Positions 7,984 through 17,471 of a stretch of DNA of 64,000 nt are shown piece after piece. The DNA is from an uncultured Eubacterium sp. (GTDB lineage Bacteria; Bacillota; Clostridia; Oscillospirales; Acutalibacteraceae), in contig CAJOEV010000010.1 of assembly GCA_905233545.1 (NCBI GenBank), positions 1 through 64,000 of the forward strand, given 5' to 3'. The notes beneath the pieces are model-generated. The model saw only the letters and a list, made by a program, of their open reading frames with translations, did not search any database and had not been told where the DNA came from. The number at the start of each line of letters is the position of its first letter. Within the stretch, counting starts at the first letter, position 1. Position numbers and translations under genes: made by a program.

Positions 7984-9216
7984 TTAGTACTCAAGATACG
8001 GAGCATACTGCTGTACCTTAGACTTGAACTCGGCAGGTGTTGTTGCGGTATACATCTTGCCCTTTGTATCGTGGAAGAAGAATTTTGCATTCGTGTCACT
8101 CGGATAGAGTGCAGCTTCAATTGCCTTCTGACCAGGATTACTGATGGGACCTGCGGGCAATCCGACAACAGTTGACTTGTTATTAGTGTTATAGTATGCC
8201 ATATAGTACTCAGAGGTATGAGCAGAAGTTGATGAAAGAGCGGGCGCAACCTTGTTAGTAATGTAGTCAGCAGTTGACTGACATCCGAGTGTCGGGAAGC
8301 TTGCCTTGTCATCAAGTCTGTTATGAATGATTGCAGAGATAGTTTTCATCTGCTCATCATTTGCAGCTTCCTTCTGAATGATGGAAGCAATAATTATAAC
8401 CTCATGATATGAAAGTCCCATTTCTTCTGCACGGTTTCTGTATTTCTTAGTAAACTTATCCTCTCCGTTTTTGAGGAATTTTCTTACAACGGCAGCAGGA
8501 TTTTCATCAAGATAGAATTCATAGGTATCCGGGAATAGATAACCCTCAAGTCTGTATGGAACAGAATCCTTAGACTTCAAATCACTTACAAGTGAATATG
8601 TGTAATCGGTTGACTCAATAGCTTTAATAAGAGCCTGTTTATCGCACACATCATTATCACTCAGTTTGGTAACAATTTCAGGTACGGTATAGCCTTCTGG
8701 AAATGTCAGTGTTACAGTTTCACCTGTAAGGTTTTCACCCTGCAGAGCAATAAGCATTCCTTCAAGTCCCATTTTACCGTTTAAGTAATATATTCCTGCG
8801 TCATAGGGACCGCCTATTGAAGATGAGCTTATTACCTTATCACGAAGTGCAACAAAGAGTTTGCAGAAATTCTTGCACTTAATGAGTCCGCTGTCGCTAA
8901 GCACATCAATTGCATCGTTACTTGATTTAACCTGCTGGTCAAACGAAATGGTAACAGAAGATTTTGTTTTGGTGATTGCAAGAATGTCATTCATGCAGAA
9001 AATTGCATAAATCGAAAGTACCATTGACGTAACAATAACAGCAATGAAGAATACATATGTTGAGCCAACACCGCTGCTTCTTTTCTTCTTTTTCCTCTTT
9101 CCTTTTTCACTTCTTTTCGAATTGGCATTTGAATTCTCTGCGGAATCAGCCTGATTCGAAAAATACACATCATTATTCTGTGTTTTGTTATTACCGTTAA
9201 ATGCAAAATTATCCAT
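7984..9216 (-). CDS. mltG: Endolytic peptidoglycan transglycosylase MltG
   Basis: Cleaves nascent glycan strands at the membrane and so sets their length. 410 aa from the start chosen here: a hydrophilic Asn/Lys/Arg-rich cytoplasmic tail, one membrane segment (YVFFIAVIVTSMVLSIYAIF), then the YceG domain with EGYLFPDTYEF, the catalytic-region IASIIQKEA and a C-terminal LPAGPISNPGQKAIEAAL. ATG 9216 follows GGAGGT. The track start at 9228 would place that SD inside the gene. Its start overlaps the stop of the cyclo-ligase gene by 8 nt. Confidence 0.93.
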   Translation of the reverse strand: MDNFAFNGNNKTQNNDVYFSNQADSAENSNANSKRSEKGKRKKKKRSSGVGSTYVFFIAVIVTSMVLSIYAIFCMNDILAITKTKSSVTISFDQQVKSSNDAIDVLSDSGLIKCKNFCKLFVALRDKVISSSSIGGPYDAGIYYLNGKMGLEGMLIALQGENLTGETVTLTFPEGYTVPEIVTKLSDNDVCDKQALIKAIESTDYTYSLVSDLKSKDSVPYRLEGYLFPDTYEFYLDENPAAVVRKFLKNGEDKFTKKYRNRAEEMGLSYHEVIIIASIIQKEAANDEQMKTISAIIHNRLDDKASFPTLGCQSTADYITNKVAPALSSTSAHTSEYYMAYYNTNNKSTVVGLPAGPISNPGQKAIEAALYPSDTNAKFFFHDTKGKMYTATTPAEFKSKVQQYAPYLEY

Positions 9217-9790
9217 GTCTACCTCCATTACTGCATTTAATTATTCTGCTTTGTGTAATAATTATATCAACGCTTTTATCATATTCATCACGCGGAACAC
9301 TATCAACAAGCATTTCATCATAACATAGTCCCGCTGAAATTGAATTAAATCTGCTCAGAAATCTGTCGTAATATCCTTTGCCGTAACCAAGTCTGAAACC
9401 CTGTTCATCAAACATCATTCCGGGAACAATAAGAAATGAATCTGAAAAATCACTCAGCATTTCACATTCATCAGTTTTAGGCTCTCTTACATTAAAGCTG
9501 CCCGTCTCAAGCTGAGTTAATGAATTAATCAGATAGAAATCCATATTTCCGTTGCTATCCTTACAATACGGAACAGCAACTTTTTTGCCGAGATTTAAAG
9601 CATTGGTAATTATTTCATAGGTTTCAATTTCATTTCTTAAAGAAACATAAATCAAAACTTTTTTTGCGTTTTTATACATTTCAAGATTGAAAAGACTCTC
9701 TGCAATATTTGCATTTTTTGTTTCTTTATCGGAAATCTTCTCTCTTTTCTCTCTTGCATTTTTTCTTAATTCACTTTTTAATTCTTGCAT
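9209..9790 (-). CDS. 5-formyltetrahydrofolate cyclo-ligase
   Basis: 193 aa, full length for the family. It converts 5-formyl-THF to 5,10-methenyl-THF with ATP and so salvages folate in the cytoplasm. The signature LGYGKGYYDRFL (about residues 137-148) and an N-terminal KSELRKNAREKRE helix with basic residues for ATP are both present. It overlaps the DJ-1 gene by 13 nt upstream and mltG downstream, so it is part of a tightly packed operon. Confidence 0.93.
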   Translation of the reverse strand: MQELKSELRKNAREKREKISDKETKNANIAESLFNLEMYKNAKKVLIYVSLRNEIETYEIITNALNLGKKVAVPYCKDSNGNMDFYLINSLTQLETGSFNVREPKTDECEMLSDFSDSFLIVPGMMFDEQGFRLGYGKGYYDRFLSRFNSISAGLCYDEMLVDSVPRDEYDKSVDIIITQSRIIKCSNGGRHG

Positions 9791-10320
9791 TGAATCTGAT
9801 TCTTAATTCTGTTTGCAGTTTCTTCGTCAACTAATTTCTTAACAATTTCCAATCCGAAGTCAATGCATACACCTGCTCCCTTTGCAGTGATTATGTTACC
9901 GTCGCAAACAACATAATCGGAAGAAATTTCTGCACCTTCAAGTGCTTCTTCAAATCCCGGGAAGCAAATTGCCTGTTTGCCGTTTAGCAATCCTTTATGA
10001 CCGAGTATTGAAGGAGCAGCACAAATTGCACAAACAGGAACATTAATATTCATTGCATTATCGATTGCTTTCTGAACAACTTCGCTGTTTTCAAGGTTCA
10101 GCGTTCCGGGCATTCCTCCCGGAAGAACAATTGCTTCAACATTGTAAAAATCGAATTCATCAATGTCCATATCACAGCAGACCTGGACACCGCAGGAAGC
10201 TGTTACAGCTTTTGAAGTAACACCAACGGTTTTTACTTCGATTCCTGCTCTTGTCAAAACATCAACAGGCGCAAGCGCCTCAATAATTTCAAAACCGTCT
10301 GCTAAAAACACATAAACCAT
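9778..10320 (-). CDS. DJ-1/PfpI family protein
   Basis: 180 aa with the Rossmann-like DJ-1 fold. The reactive cysteine is Cys100 in AICAAPS and its partner acid is Glu11 in ADGFE, matching Cys106 and Glu18 of human DJ-1. Bacterial relatives such as YajL act as oxidative-stress proteins or have proposed deglycase activity, which is disputed. I place the start at ATG 10320 (MVYVFLADGFE), 8 nt after AAAGGAG. The track's GTG at 10329 abuts the SD itself and cannot be used. It follows a GNAT gene closely. Confidence 0.88.
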   Translation of the reverse strand: MVYVFLADGFEIIEALAPVDVLTRAGIEVKTVGVTSKAVTASCGVQVCCDMDIDEFDFYNVEAIVLPGGMPGTLNLENSEVVQKAIDNAMNINVPVCAICAAPSILGHKGLLNGKQAICFPGFEEALEGAEISSDYVVCDGNIITAKGAGVCIDFGLEIVKKLVDEETANRIKNQIQCKN

Positions 10321-10325
10321 ATGTT

Positions 10326-10778
10326 TCACTCCTTTATCATCACAATGGGTTTATCAAGCTCAAAACCTTCAAACAGGTACTCTTTAATTTCATCAGTTTC
10401 ATCAAATTCAAGCAAGTCAATACTTTCGGTATGATTAAAACCTCTTTGTCCGTAAAAATCAATTAAGCTTTCATTGGCAGGAATAAGGCACAGGCAAGTA
10501 CTGTCAATCTCAGAAGCATAGTTAATTAATTCCGTTATAAATCCCCTGCCCTCAAAATCCTTTGAAGTGCAGGCAGCATATATGTATCTTGATACTCTGT
10601 TATTAATTCTACAGTCAACAAGATAGAGCATTGAAACAACTTTATCATCAAGATAATATGCAATACATTTGCCGTGCTGCAGATTATCAATGAAAAACAG
10701 GATTTCCTCTTCTGTGTCTTTAAACACTTCTGACCAGACAGAAACAATATCTTCCTTTTTATTGCAATAATTAATCAT
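10326..10778 (-). CDS. GNAT-family N-acetyltransferase
   Basis: About 150 aa with the acetyl-CoA loop region FEGRGFITELINYA and the C-terminal IDFYGQRGF typical of GNAT enzymes. The substrate is unknown. The likely start is ATG 10778, which overlaps the stop of the DUF2156 gene by 8 nt. The TTG at 10802 used by the track has no better SD, and no strong SD precedes either one, so translation is probably coupled to the upstream gene. Confidence 0.8.
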   Translation of the reverse strand: MINYCNKKEDIVSVWSEVFKDTEEEILFFIDNLQHGKCIAYYLDDKVVSMLYLVDCRINNRVSRYIYAACTSKDFEGRGFITELINYASEIDSTCLCLIPANESLIDFYGQRGFNHTESIDLLEFDETDEIKEYLFEGFELDKPIVMIKE

Positions 10779-11667
10779 TGTAATGCGCCACACATTTTTC
10801 AAGAATTATTTCGGGATAATAGGACTGCTTTGCTCTTCTTAAACCTTCAAGACCTAAGTCCTCTTCCCTATTTACATATTCATATTCCGAAAGGCAGTTT
10901 TTAGAAAACTCCTGATTGATAATCGGATAAGCGCCCTGAACTGTTGAAAATGCCTTTTCAAAGTGAGTAACAAAACATTTACCGTTCATCTGAGGCTCAC
11001 CGAGACAATATGCTACTACTTTAGAGTTTGTCCGAATTAAGCCGCCGACAAAACCGAGCTCATCGAAATGATTAAAAGCTATTTTTACAGCATTAAATTC
11101 TTCGATAAAGTCTTCATCGTTTTCACTGCCGTTTTCTTTGAGCCATTCCTCATGCATTTTCAGGCAATCGGAAATATTGTTTTCATCAATCTTTTCAAAA
11201 CACCAGTCAGGATTGTTTTTCTTGAAATTACTTATGTGATTTCTTTTTCCGTGATACTTTTTGCCGCTTAGAGAAATCATCTTTGGTACGGAATAAATAT
11301 AGTCATTAATTCCCATATCAAATTCATATGTAAACTTTCCGAGAAATGCCTCCTGGAGCATTAACATATAGCCCTCGGTAATTCCGTAGATTCTGGGCTT
11401 TGCTCCTAAGTTTTTTGCATCTTCAATAATCTGATTCACAGCATCGGTGAAATCGCCCTCACCAAGCGGAACAGAGTATGCAACTTCGGGAGTAATATCC
11501 CATCTGCATATGAAGAAATCTTTATAATGTGCTATTTGAATTGAATACGAATCTACCCAACAGAAAACATTTCCGAAGGTGTATTCGCAATTAAGGGAAT
11601 TTGCGTGAGATAAGCATGAATTTACCCAACTCATATCGCTGAGCTCGGGCTTTTTGAAATCAAGCAT
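10771..11667 (-). CDS. DUF2156 (aminoacyl-phosphatidylglycerol synthase-like) protein
   Basis: A 298-aa soluble protein matching the DUF2156/LPG_synthase C-terminal fold, a double GNAT-like domain. Visible landmarks are YTFGNVFCWVDSY near residue 30, ISLSGKKYHGKRNHISNFKKN near 135-155, and a final YVNREEDLGLEGLRRAKQSYYP. It lacks the membrane half of MprF, so it is a stand-alone cytoplasmic form whose amino-acyl acceptor is unknown. Its ATG overlaps the stop of tmk by 1 nt (TAATG). Confidence 0.85.
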   Translation of the reverse strand: MLDFKKPELSDMSWVNSCLSHANSLNCEYTFGNVFCWVDSYSIQIAHYKDFFICRWDITPEVAYSVPLGEGDFTDAVNQIIEDAKNLGAKPRIYGITEGYMLMLQEAFLGKFTYEFDMGINDYIYSVPKMISLSGKKYHGKRNHISNFKKNNPDWCFEKIDENNISDCLKMHEEWLKENGSENDEDFIEEFNAVKIAFNHFDELGFVGGLIRTNSKVVAYCLGEPQMNGKCFVTHFEKAFSTVQGAYPIINQEFSKNCLSEYEYVNREEDLGLEGLRRAKQSYYPEIILEKCVAHYND

Positions 11668-12335
11668 TATTTCTTTAACTCCTCATCAACAATTTCAGCT
11701 ATTTTGTTATGTATTTCATCAATCGAAAGCGGAACTTCACCGTTTGAACATTCAATAACCTTCCAGCCCTGCTTTTTTGCGGCATATAAAGCCGATGTTC
11801 TGCATTTTTTCAAAAATTCAACATTTGCCTCATGGACATCCTTTTTGCCCTCATTGCCGTCATAGCGCTTTGTCATAAGCTTCTGAGAAATCTCAATCGG
11901 CATATCAAGAAAAATTACCAGGTCGGGCTTTGGAATTCCGATTTTATTATACTCAAAATCCTCGCTCCAATCAAGATATGAATCCCACTCGCATTTATCA
12001 AGCTTTTCCATCTGATAAATCGAATTAGAAGTTGCATATCTGTCAGCAAGAATCAGAACGGAATTATCATAATCATCTTTCCACTTGAGTTTGAATGAAG
12101 CAAATCTGTCAACCGCATAGAATGCACCTGCAGCGTATGGATTTACAGAATCGGCATCCTTGCCGAATTCACCGCCGAGATACATATTAACAAGTGTGCT
12201 TGACTTTGATTCATAATCGGGAAGTTTTATTTTCTTAAATGCAATTCCTTTGTTGGCAAGGTGTTCTTCAAGAAGGGCTGTCTGAGTGGACTTACCGCTT
12301 CCGTCGAGACCTTCCATAATAATTAGTTTTCCCAT
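11667..12335 (-). CDS. tmk: Thymidylate kinase
   Basis: Phosphorylates dTMP to dTDP for DNA synthesis. 222 aa, with P-loop G9LDGSGKS16, a DRF at about residue 76, the DRY-type motif ILADRYATSNSI and a LID region with MTKRYDGNEGKKD. The last belongs to the clostridial sub-branch of tmk, not the E. coli type. It overlaps DUF896 by 13 nt and DUF2156 by 1 nt, so it belongs to the rpoD-dnaG transcription run. Confidence 0.9.
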   Translation of the reverse strand: MGKLIIMEGLDGSGKSTQTALLEEHLANKGIAFKKIKLPDYESKSSTLVNMYLGGEFGKDADSVNPYAAGAFYAVDRFASFKLKWKDDYDNSVLILADRYATSNSIYQMEKLDKCEWDSYLDWSEDFEYNKIGIPKPDLVIFLDMPIEISQKLMTKRYDGNEGKKDVHEANVEFLKKCRTSALYAAKKQGWKVIECSNGEVPLSIDEIHNKIAEIVDEELKK

Positions 12336-12541
12336 TTATTTTTTCTTTCCACTCTTTTTTTATTTCCCTTATCATCAACTATATATGTGTTTTCAAGCTG
12401 ACTGATAAGGTTTGCTTTTACAGAGTTTATATATTCGTTTCTCAGAATTGCCTGCTCGTCCTTTTCTTCCTGAGTTAGCCCCTCGGGAGTTTTGGATTTT
12501 CTTGCAAGCTCATTAATTCTGTCTATTTTTTCCTGTGTCAT
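12323..12541 (-). CDS. DUF896 protein (YnzC-like)
   Basis: A 72-aa charged protein with the family core INELARKSKTPEGLTQEEKDEQAILRNEYI. It is predicted to form a two-helix bundle, as in the solved B. subtilis YnzC. The function is unknown; related B. subtilis proteins sit in the SOS-linked yneA operon. It begins 1 nt after the rpoD stop and overlaps tmk by 13 nt. Confidence 0.9.
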   Translation of the reverse strand: MTQEKIDRINELARKSKTPEGLTQEEKDEQAILRNEYINSVKANLISQLENTYIVDDKGNKKRVERKNKWEN

Positions 12542-12542
12542 A

Positions 12543-13667
12543 TTAGTCTAAAAAGTCCTTTAATTTTTTACTTCTGCTCGGATGACGGAGTTTACGAAGC
12601 GCTTTTGCCTCAATCTGACGAATACGCTCACGGGTTACATTAAACTCTTTTCCGACCTCCTCAAGAGTTTTCGGGTTTCCGTCATCAAGACCGAATCTGA
12701 GTGATAAAACCTTTTCCTCTCTTGGTGTCAGTGTTTTAAGAACCTCGGCAAGCTGTTCTTTGAGAAGGCTCATTGAAGCAGCATCTGCAGGAGCAAGAGC
12801 GTCGTCATCGGGAATAAAGTCGCCGAGATGTGAATCTTCCTCTTCGCCGATAGGTGTTTCAAGAGAAACGGGGTCCTGAGCAACTCTTAAAATCTCTCTT
12901 ACCTTGTCAACAGGCATTTCGAGATATTCGCTGATTTCCTCGGGAGTCGGCTCGTGTCCGCTCATATGAAGGAGCTGGGACTTAGCTTTTTTAACCTTGT
13001 TGATTGTCTCAACCATATGAACAGGAATTCTTATAGTTCTTGCCTGGTCGGCAATAGCTCTTGTTATAGCCTGTCTTATCCACCAGGTTGCATAGGTTGA
13101 AAATTTGAATCCCTTTGTGTAGTCGAACTTTTCAACTGCTTTAATAAGACCGAGGTTACCCTCCTGAATTAAATCAAGGAACTGCATTCCTCTTCCGAGA
13201 TATCTTTTTGCTATGCTGACAACAAGACGGAGATTTGCCTCGGCAAGTCTTTTCTTTGCCTTTTCATCATCATCCGAAATCTTGATAGCAAGCTCGATTT
13301 CTTCTTCTGCGGTTAAAAGAGGAATTCTTCCTATTTCCTTAAGATAAACCTTAACGGGGTCATCCATTGCCGCATTATCATTTACTGCAACGGAATCAGC
13401 GCCGTCTGTTTCCTTCGGAAGGTCGACCTCAAGGGTAATTCCTTCAAGAGTTTCGGCAGAAAAGTCATCAATGATATTGATGTTTGCGGCTTCAATTTTC
13501 TCATTGAGTTTTTCAAGCTCATCAACATCCATGTCAAGCTCAACTATGAGATTATCAATCTCCTGAGCAGTAAGATGACCTGCAGCCTTACCTTTTTCGA
13601 TAAGTCTTTTAAATGCCGCTTGTTTTCTTTCTTCAGCCTGAGCTGCGGTGCTGTTGTTTTTTTCCAT
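12543..13667 (-). CDS. rpoD: RNA polymerase primary sigma factor SigA/RpoD
   Basis: 374 aa, the size of Gram-positive SigA. Region 1.1 occupies residues 1-95. Region 1.2 is at about 102-135 ([17 protein letters not shown]). Region 2 is at about 137-207 with [20 protein letters not shown] and [15 protein letters not shown] for -10 recognition and melting. Region 3 spans about 217-293. Region 4 is at about 306-360 with [24 protein letters not shown] for -35 binding. It follows dnaG by 20 nt with SD GAGGAGA. The promoters in this window fit its expected specificity. Confidence 0.98.
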   Translation of the reverse strand: MEKNNSTAAQAEERKQAAFKRLIEKGKAAGHLTAQEIDNLIVELDMDVDELEKLNEKIEAANINIIDDFSAETLEGITLEVDLPKETDGADSVAVNDNAAMDDPVKVYLKEIGRIPLLTAEEEIELAIKISDDDEKAKKRLAEANLRLVVSIAKRYLGRGMQFLDLIQEGNLGLIKAVEKFDYTKGFKFSTYATWWIRQAITRAIADQARTIRIPVHMVETINKVKKAKSQLLHMSGHEPTPEEISEYLEMPVDKVREILRVAQDPVSLETPIGEEEDSHLGDFIPDDDALAPADAASMSLLKEQLAEVLKTLTPREEKVLSLRFGLDDGNPKTLEEVGKEFNVTRERIRQIEAKALRKLRHPSRSKKLKDFLD

Positions 13668-13687
13668 TTAGTATCTCCTCTGTTTTG

Positions 13688-15430
13688 TTATTTATCAGAT
13701 TTTTTAAAAAGGTTTCTGAAATCATCGTCGTTCATTGACGATGTGTTTTTACTGTTCTTTTTATCAAATTCCTCATTAAGAATTTTTAAGCAGTCGCTAA
13801 ACTCTTTTTTAGGGTCAAGACTATTGTTGCTTCTTGCGATTATTCCGGAAAGCAATCCCATCTCGCTGTCGGAAAGAGAGGAAGAATAATCAGTCAAGTC
13901 AGTAGTTAAACCGTTATTAATCTTATCGACGGTCAAATTAAATGTGTTTCTGACAAAGCCTGCACTAAGTTCTTCCGTATTGAAATTGCCGCAAAGCTTT
14001 ATGCAGTCAGGATACAGCATCAGTATTCCGAGAAGCCGCTGCTCCGCCTTAATCTGTCTTGTTGTAGCGGAAGAAGTTACTTCCTGCCTTCTGGTTTCTC
14101 TTATGCTGTCATTAACAATTGTTTTATATTCATTGAAGCTGTTTTTTCGCCTGAGTTTTTTCTTATAGTCATCAAGCTGAATTTTAATACTTCGTTTTTC
14201 AACTCCGAGTTCTTCGGAAATACGCGAAATATATAAATCCTGTTCAACAGGCGAAGCATTAACAAGAAGTTTAATACATTCGTTTATGAAATCAATCTTT
14301 CCCTGAGTTGAATTCAAGTCATATTTATTCTTAGCACTGAGAATTGCAAACTCAACTTCATTCGAAGCACCGAGAAGCATCCCCTTAAACCGTTCTTTGC
14401 CAAGATTCTTTATTATCTCATCAGGATCCTTGCCGCCGCTTAAAACGGGTATTTTGATTTTTATATCAGTCTGACTGAAGAGATTAACAGCCTTGTCCCG
14501 AGCTTTCTGCCCTGCCTCGTCGGCATCATAGGCAAGAATAACCTCTTTGGCATATCTGCTTATCAATCTGACCTGTTCGCTTGTCAGCGCTGTTCCGCAT
14601 CCTGCAACGGCATTTGTAAATCCGGCCTGGTGCATTGCGATAACGTCCATATAACCCTCGCAGAGAATTATTGTTTCACTTCCCGAGTCCTTTGCAAGAT
14701 TAAGTGCAAAAAGCTCATTGGTTTTCTTGTAAACAAGCGTGTCGCCAGTGTTTATATATTTCGGCTTTGAATCATCAAGAACTCTTCCGCCGAATGCAAT
14801 AACATTACCGCGAACATCAATAATCGGAGTCATAACGCGGTTTCTGAAATTATCATAATAGCCTTTCTGACCTTTTTTGATAACTCCTGCATCAGCCATA
14901 TCCGATATAGAAAAACCAAGCTCTTTTAAGTGCTTAAGAAGCTTGTCCCAAGAATCAGGAGCATAGCCCAATCCAAAGCGCTTTATTGTGTTTTCGCTTA
15001 GTCCTCTGTTCAGAAAATAATTGTGTCCCGCACGTCCTTCATCGCTCATCATATATGAATTGAAAAACTTTGCAGTTTCTCTGTTTATTTCAAGAATCTT
15101 CCTTCTTTTCTTTGCAAGAGAATCATCATAGGTGCTTTCATCGGGCATCTGCAGTCCTGCACGCTGTGCAAGTGCCTTAACAGCGTCTATATAATCAAGA
15201 TTTTCAATTCTCTTCATAAAGCCGACTGCATCACCGCCGGCTCCGCATCCGAAGCAATAAAACGATTCAGTATCGGGATAAACAGTAAACGAAGGTGTTT
15301 TTTCATTGTGGAAAGGACAGAGACCGACATATGTTCTGCCCCTCTTTTTAAGAGTTACATAAGTTGAGACTATGTCATATATGTCTGTTTTCATCTTCAA
15401 ATCCTGTATGAAATTTTCATTTAAAGGCAT
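13688..15430 (-). CDS. dnaG: DNA primase
   Basis: Makes RNA primers at the replication fork. 580 aa from ATG 15430: the CHC2 zinc finger (C38, H41, C59, C62), the catalytic core, the TOPRIM domain with ILCEGYMDVIAMHQAG and LAYDADEAGQ for metal binding, and a C-terminal helicase-binding part. ATG 15430 lies 8 nt after AAAGGAG. The track's start at 15448 is upstream of that SD. It is the middle of the dgt-dnaG-rpoD cluster common in Clostridia. Confidence 0.97.
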   Translation of the reverse strand: MPLNENFIQDLKMKTDIYDIVSTYVTLKKRGRTYVGLCPFHNEKTPSFTVYPDTESFYCFGCGAGGDAVGFMKRIENLDYIDAVKALAQRAGLQMPDESTYDDSLAKKRRKILEINRETAKFFNSYMMSDEGRAGHNYFLNRGLSENTIKRFGLGYAPDSWDKLLKHLKELGFSISDMADAGVIKKGQKGYYDNFRNRVMTPIIDVRGNVIAFGGRVLDDSKPKYINTGDTLVYKKTNELFALNLAKDSGSETIILCEGYMDVIAMHQAGFTNAVAGCGTALTSEQVRLISRYAKEVILAYDADEAGQKARDKAVNLFSQTDIKIKIPVLSGGKDPDEIIKNLGKERFKGMLLGASNEVEFAILSAKNKYDLNSTQGKIDFINECIKLLVNASPVEQDLYISRISEELGVEKRSIKIQLDDYKKKLRRKNSFNEYKTIVNDSIRETRRQEVTSSATTRQIKAEQRLLGILMLYPDCIKLCGNFNTEELSAGFVRNTFNLTVDKINNGLTTDLTDYSSSLSDSEMGLLSGIIARSNNSLDPKKEFSDCLKILNEEFDKKNSKNTSSMNDDDFRNLFKKSDK

Positions 15431-15493
15431 AATCTCAACTCCTTTCATTATTATAGTTTCAAGTTGCGAGCTCTTAGTTGAAAAATCAGCTCA

Positions 15494-16495
15494 CTATTCA
15501 ATCCAGAATTTCGGAATAAACAGCTGATTGAATATTTTTACGCAATAAGTGTCACTCATTCCTGCTATGTAGTCGCAAACCGCTCTTTCAGTACCCTCAG
15601 TTTCATAAATATTATAATATTCACCGGGAAGCTCAAAAGGATTATTCATGTAATAATCAAAGAGCTTTTCTATCATTGCAACGGCTTTAACTTCTTCGCT
15701 TTTGCAAATTGGATTTGTATATACGGCATGGAACATAAATGTGTGAAGTTCCATAAAGAGTTTATAGAATTCATCGTCCATACGGATTTTATCAACGCTG
15801 TTTTCAACAACATTTATTACCATATTGTTGATTCTTTCACCCCTGCTCATACCGAGGGAAAGTCTTAAATCAAGCGGAATTGTATCTTCAGTTAAAACTC
15901 CTGCTCTTATAGCGTCGTCGATATCGTGGTTGATATATGCAATTCTATCGGCAATGCGAACTATCTGACCTTCAAGCGTATACGCTTCTTCACCTTTTGT
16001 GTGGCAGAGAATTCCGTTTTTAACTTCTTCGGTAAGATTAAGTCCTTCGCCGTCTTTTTCTATTCTTTCAACAACACGAACGCTTTGCTCATAGTGTTTG
16101 AAATCGAATGAAGCAAGTGAATTAATTGCTCTTTCGCCCGCATGTCCGAAAGGAGTGTGTCCCAAATCATGACCGAGCGCAATAGCTTCGGTTAGGTCCT
16201 CATTCAAATTGAGGGCTCTTGCAATTGTTCGAGCAATCTGTGCAACCTCAAGAGTATGGGTTAATCTTGTTCTGTAGTGGTCACCGGAAGGTGCAAGAAA
16301 AACCTGGGTTTTATGTTTTAGCCTTCTGAAAGACTGGGAATGAATAATTCTGTCCCTATCCCTCTGGAAACAGGTTCTTATTTCGCATTCCTCTTCTTCC
16401 CTGCTTCTTCCCCTTGACTGCGAAGAAAGGCATGCCCTTGGAGACAATATCTTTTTTTCGTTTTCTTCTATCGTTTTTCTGATGCAATTCTCCAA
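15494..16495 (-). CDS. dgt: Deoxyguanosinetriphosphate triphosphohydrolase-like protein (HD domain)
   Basis: 333 aa of the dGTPase/HD family, which removes tripolyphosphate from dNTPs. Metal-binding HD motifs are visible: the conserved FRRLKHKTQVF, TRLTHTLEVAQIAR and LGHDLGHTPFGHAGE. It starts at TTG (16493-16495) after AAGGAGGG with 7-nt spacing; no better ATG fits. It is first in the dnaG-rpoD run, 63 nt before dnaG. The dNTP preference of this short bacterial type is not predictable. Confidence 0.92.
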   Translation of the reverse strand: MENCIRKTIEENEKKILSPRACLSSQSRGRSREEEECEIRTCFQRDRDRIIHSQSFRRLKHKTQVFLAPSGDHYRTRLTHTLEVAQIARTIARALNLNEDLTEAIALGHDLGHTPFGHAGERAINSLASFDFKHYEQSVRVVERIEKDGEGLNLTEEVKNGILCHTKGEEAYTLEGQIVRIADRIAYINHDIDDAIRAGVLTEDTIPLDLRLSLGMSRGERINNMVINVVENSVDKIRMDDEFYKLFMELHTFMFHAVYTNPICKSEEVKAVAMIEKLFDYYMNNPFELPGEYYNIYETEGTERAVCDYIAGMSDTYCVKIFNQLFIPKFWIE

Positions 16496-16565
16496 AGAAA
16501 TCCCTCCTTAGTTCTTTTACTCAGTATTATGTACTCAAAATTACAAAAAATTCCTTTTTTTATTA

Positions 16566-16593
16566 TTGACTAATTTTAAATATTTATTATTAT
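16566..16593 (+). promoter_or_regulatory. Promoter of the metallophosphatase gene
   Basis: TTGACT (16566-16571), 16-nt spacer, TATTAT (16588-16593). The start would fall around 16600, giving a very short leader before ATG 16612, which weakens the call. No other promoter is apparent between the divergent dgt and this gene. Confidence 0.5.
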
Positions 16594-16611
16594 AGAAAAG
16601 AGGTGACAAAA

Positions 16612-17457
16612 ATGGAACTCTTTTTCATAATTCTTGCAGTGCTTATTGTAATATTTACTTTCCTATACTATCAAAATAACAAAATCGATATAACAAGCTA
16701 CAATATTAAAAGTGATGTCATAAATGATGGTGTAATAGTCGCACATCTCAGCGACCTTCATTCAAAACCGTTTAATAAAGTTTTAGATAAACTAAATGAA
16801 ATTAAGCCCGATATTATCTGTATTACAGGCGATTATATCAACGACCACGCAAGGAAGAAAGATAAAATGCTGTCTTTCGGCAAGGAACTTGTTAAGATTG
16901 CTCCCGTTTACTATATCACGGGAAACCACGAAAGAAGGCTTGAAAGCTTTGAGGAATTAATGCAGGAAATTCGTGAAACAGGCTTCAATGTTCTTCTTGA
17001 TGAAATTGCAGTATCAGAAATTAAAGGAAATGAAATAGACATTCTCGGTCTTGATGAGAATATGGCTGACCATTCCGACTACAGAGCAAGAAAGGCAGGA
17101 ACCTTTGAATACAGGGATATGAAGCCGTATTTTGATGAACTTGATAAGCTAAGCGGTTTTAAAATCGTTTTATCCCACTGCCCCGAAAACTTTGAAGGAC
17201 AAAAGGAAATGAACTATTCTCAATATGATTTTGACATTCAGCTTTCGGGTCACGCCCACGGAGGACAATTTATTCTTCCGTTTATCGGACCAGTTTTTGC
17301 ACCCGGTCAGGGACTGTTTCCAAAATATGCGCGCGGTTCATTCGGAGAAAGACCGAAGCTGATTATTTCACGCGGTCTCGGAAATTCAGAATTCCCGTTC
17401 AGGCTATTTAATCATCCTGAAATTAATGTTATCAACCTAAGCCATAATAATAAATAA
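16612..17457 (+). CDS. Membrane-anchored metallophosphatase (YkuE-like)
   Basis: 281 aa. An N-terminal membrane segment (residues 2-20) is followed by a calcineurin-like phosphoesterase domain with all metal motifs: HLSDLHS, ITGDYIND, ITGNHE, LSHCPE and SGHAHGGQ. Relatives act on phospholipids or undecaprenyl/UDP-linked substrates at the membrane, but the substrate is unknown here. ATG 16612 follows GAGGTG with 6-nt spacing. The track's GTG at 16603 is part of the SD. It is monocistronic and ends at the paired-hairpin repeat. Confidence 0.88.
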   Translation: MELFFIILAVLIVIFTFLYYQNNKIDITSYNIKSDVINDGVIVAHLSDLHSKPFNKVLDKLNEIKPDIICITGDYINDHARKKDKMLSFGKELVKIAPVYYITGNHERRLESFEELMQEIRETGFNVLLDEIAVSEIKGNEIDILGLDENMADHSDYRARKAGTFEYRDMKPYFDELDKLSGFKIVLSHCPENFEGQKEMNYSQYDFDIQLSGHAHGGQFILPFIGPVFAPGQGLFPKYARGSFGERPKLIISRGLGNSEFPFRLFNHPEINVINLSHNNK

Positions 17458-17471
17458 TACTGCATTACAAT

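Noticed and set aside
7971-8315. 114-aa ORF on the minus strand within mltG
   Set aside because: It lies wholly inside mltG in another frame, has a low-complexity Leu/Ser/Arg composition and no SD.
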